Shown here: piece after piece, positions 5,657 through 7,113 of the stretch | How positions within the stretch are numbered: position 1 is the first letter of the stretch | Layout of the letters: each line of letters begins with the position of its first letter | Origin: CAYFLR01 sp964343805 | GTDB lineage: Bacteria > Bdellovibrionota_B > Oligoflexia > CAYFLR01 | Length of the DNA: 7,113 nucleotides | Assembly: GCA_964343805.1 (NCBI GenBank) | Contig: CAYFLR010000117.1 | Span: forward strand, 1 to 7,113 | Direction of reading: 5' to 3' | Program-made: the position numbers and the translations under genes | The notes under the pieces: generated by a model | What the model saw: the letters and a program-made list of their open reading frames with translations, nothing else | Told to the model about the DNA's origin: nothing | Databases searched by the model: none

Positions 5657-7113
5657 TTAAGCATCCTCCGTATCCTCCAACTCAGAAATTAATCCAACAC
5701 CTAAATAATAAATGGTTCCAGATTTTATTTTTTTAAAACGGTCACCAAACCATTTACCAAAGGTTTTCTGACTAATTTGTGTTCGTTTAGAGACATTTTC
5801 TTTCCACCAATTTTTAAAATTTTGATATGCTAAGGTGGCATTTACTTTGTATTTTGAATCTTCTATGCACCTTGCTTCGATAAAATCAGACATCAAATCC
5901 TCATCTTTACGATATTTTTCTACTGCATCTTTAACAGCAAGAGGAGGAACTAAACCTAATCTTTGGAATTCGAGACAGCCCTTAACCATCCAGGCTAAAA
6001 TCTGTGACAACTCCACCTCTAAATTATCCGACAGATCAAGATCTGCTTTTCGCTCAAAATCTTTTTTAGGCTCACGAATTACATAAGACAAAGTAAAAGG
6101 CATTTTGATCATCCGTTCCCAGAACGCATAATCGCCTGCAGGTGCATGAGGGTCATTATTAGTCAACAACCATAAAGAATGAGTTGGGAAAAAATTCACC
6201 TCATATTTATCATTTGGACTCCGGCCAGACAGAATATCATCACCAGTGAGCCACTTTACTCTTGATGTGGAAACCTTACAATTCTGGTCGGTTTCAGATG
6301 CAAACGCGAACCGCAATCCACGTAAAGCCATAATATCAGGTGTCGGTCCTGCAGAGCTGTTGATCCGCCCTTGGTCCAGTAACATTTCTGACCGTACCGT
6401 CCCGGCCAGGGGCCCCATAATTTTGCAGATGGTTTTAACAATAGTACCTTTGCCGTTCCTTCCCTTTCCAGACATCACGACAAAGGTCTGAACCACTACC
6501 TTACCGATTAAACCGACACCGATCAATCGCTGCAGGAAACTGATCATGTTCACATCTTCGACCAGGATCTCAGACAAGAATGTCTCCCAGGCTGGGCACT
6601 TTGCATTGATTCCCTCTTCAGGCCATTCAACTGGGCACGCTTTTAACAGATAATCGTTTTGCCGGCCAGGTTCAAGTTCACCGGTCTTAAGATTGATTAC
6701 ACCGTTTTTACAAGGTAAAAGCCATGGTTTTTGATCCACTTCATTGCCATTAATCGCCAAATGATCCTTGGTGGTATGGGCAAAATAAAGACAGTTTTTT
6801 CGACGGCGTCTGGTTCTTAGAGCTGACACTCTCTGATTGAGTGCTTTTCGCTTGGGTTTTAGATGCCCATATTCATCACCTTCTGCCTCAAGCTTTGAAA
6901 TTTGTTTGGAAACTCTCTTTGCCTGATCCTGATAGACTTTAGCAACACCATCCACCGATGCCAAGGCATAATCCATTTTATCAATTTCCCAGTGATGACC
7001 GGTCCACCACATCCAGGAGTCCATGGATTTATTAAATAGAAAATTTTTTCTAAATAATTTTTTGAATAGCTCTCCATCGCCTAGCTCATTTTTATCCAAA
7101 CAATCATATATAA
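5657..7113 (-). CDS. D5/P4-alpha-type phage primase-helicase (5' end outside window)
   Basis: Superfamily 3 replicative helicase of phages and plasmids, often fused to a primase domain. Residues are numbered from the TTG at 7099. WMWWTGHHWEID (29-40) and LLPCKNGVINLKTGEL (127-142) belong to the D5 N-terminal region. Walker A is GKGRNGKGT (211-219, Lys217). The Walker B-like strand is LRFAFASETD (262-271). Motif C is LWLLTNNDP (309-317, Asn314), and Arg329 in FWERM is the likely arginine finger. The C-terminal 60 residues resemble the winged helix of this family. A basic, helix-like insertion (about 52-101, ending in RTRRRRK) precedes the D5 core. The frame stays open from the TTG to the right edge with no upstream stop, so the true start and any primase domain lie outside. 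It would unwind, and perhaps prime, element DNA. Confidence 0.93.
   Translation of the reverse strand, partial: IYDCLDKNELGDGELFKKLFRKNFLFNKSMDSWMWWTGHHWEIDKMDYALASVDGVAKVYQDQAKRVSKQISKLEAEGDEYGHLKPKRKALNQRVSALRTRRRRKNCLYFAHTTKDHLAINGNEVDQKPWLLPCKNGVINLKTGELEPGRQNDYLLKACPVEWPEEGINAKCPAWETFLSEILVEDVNMISFLQRLIGVGLIGKVVVQTFVVMSGKGRNGKGTIVKTICKIMGPLAGTVRSEMLLDQGRINSSAGPTPDIMALRGLRFAFASETDQNCKVSTSRVKWLTGDDILSGRSPNDKYEVNFFPTHSLWLLTNNDPHAPAGDYAFWERMIKMPFTLSYVIREPKKDFERKADLDLSDNLEVELSQILAWMVKGCLEFQRLGLVPPLAVKDAVEKYRKDEDLMSDFIEARCIEDSKYKVNATLAYQNFKNWWKENVSKRTQISQKTFGKWFGDRFKKIKSGTIYYLGVGLISELEDTEDA

Noticed and set aside
7097..7099. TTG as the true start of the helicase gene
   Set aside because: The frame is open upstream to the window edge, and the visible protein begins within a region typical of the middle of the family.

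Overview
This window looks like part of an AT-rich, tailed-phage-derived element (prophage or prophage remnant) in a draft bacterial assembly. Three runs of N interrupt it (2741-2756, 3469-3593, 5389-5447). The capsid and tape-measure proteins resemble families I associate with prophages of Desulfobacterota-type bacteria. That host guess rests on memory of protein style and AT-richness, so it is weak. No integrase, attachment site, tRNA, rRNA or CRISPR array is visible.

Layout. The left edge carries the 3' end of an unrecognised plus-strand gene (2-337), followed by about 400 bp with no convincing gene. All other genes are on the minus strand. In transcription order (right to left) they are: a D5/P4-alpha-type replicative primase-helicase running off the right edge (5657-7113); a 442-bp AT-rich non-coding stretch with a 9-bp tandem repeat that ends exactly at an N gap; a small zinc-ribbon protein (4822-5214); a major capsid protein of the type normally fused to a ClpP-like prohead protease, here without the protease (3601-4713); a second N gap; a tail tape measure protein (1504-3387); a 109-aa protein whose ATG directly abuts the tape-measure stop (1174-1503); and a 68-aa protein (744-950).

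How the parts fit. The helicase would drive element replication, the capsid protein would build the shell, and the tape measure would set tail length. The zinc-ribbon gene lies just upstream of the capsid gene, with a pair of near-identical 14-bp direct repeats between them at 21-bp spacing. This suggests, but does not prove, a local regulator and operator arrangement. The most striking point is what is missing. Terminase, portal, prohead protease, head-tail connectors and tail tube are all absent from places where a normal phage would have them, and N gaps lie at two of these abnormal junctions. Either the assembly has joined or collapsed pieces there, or this is a heavily deleted prophage or a compact satellite-like element. 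The sequence alone cannot decide.

Start sites. I place the zinc-ribbon start at 5214 and the small left gene start at 950, because each has a good Shine-Dalgarno sequence and the longer versions do not.
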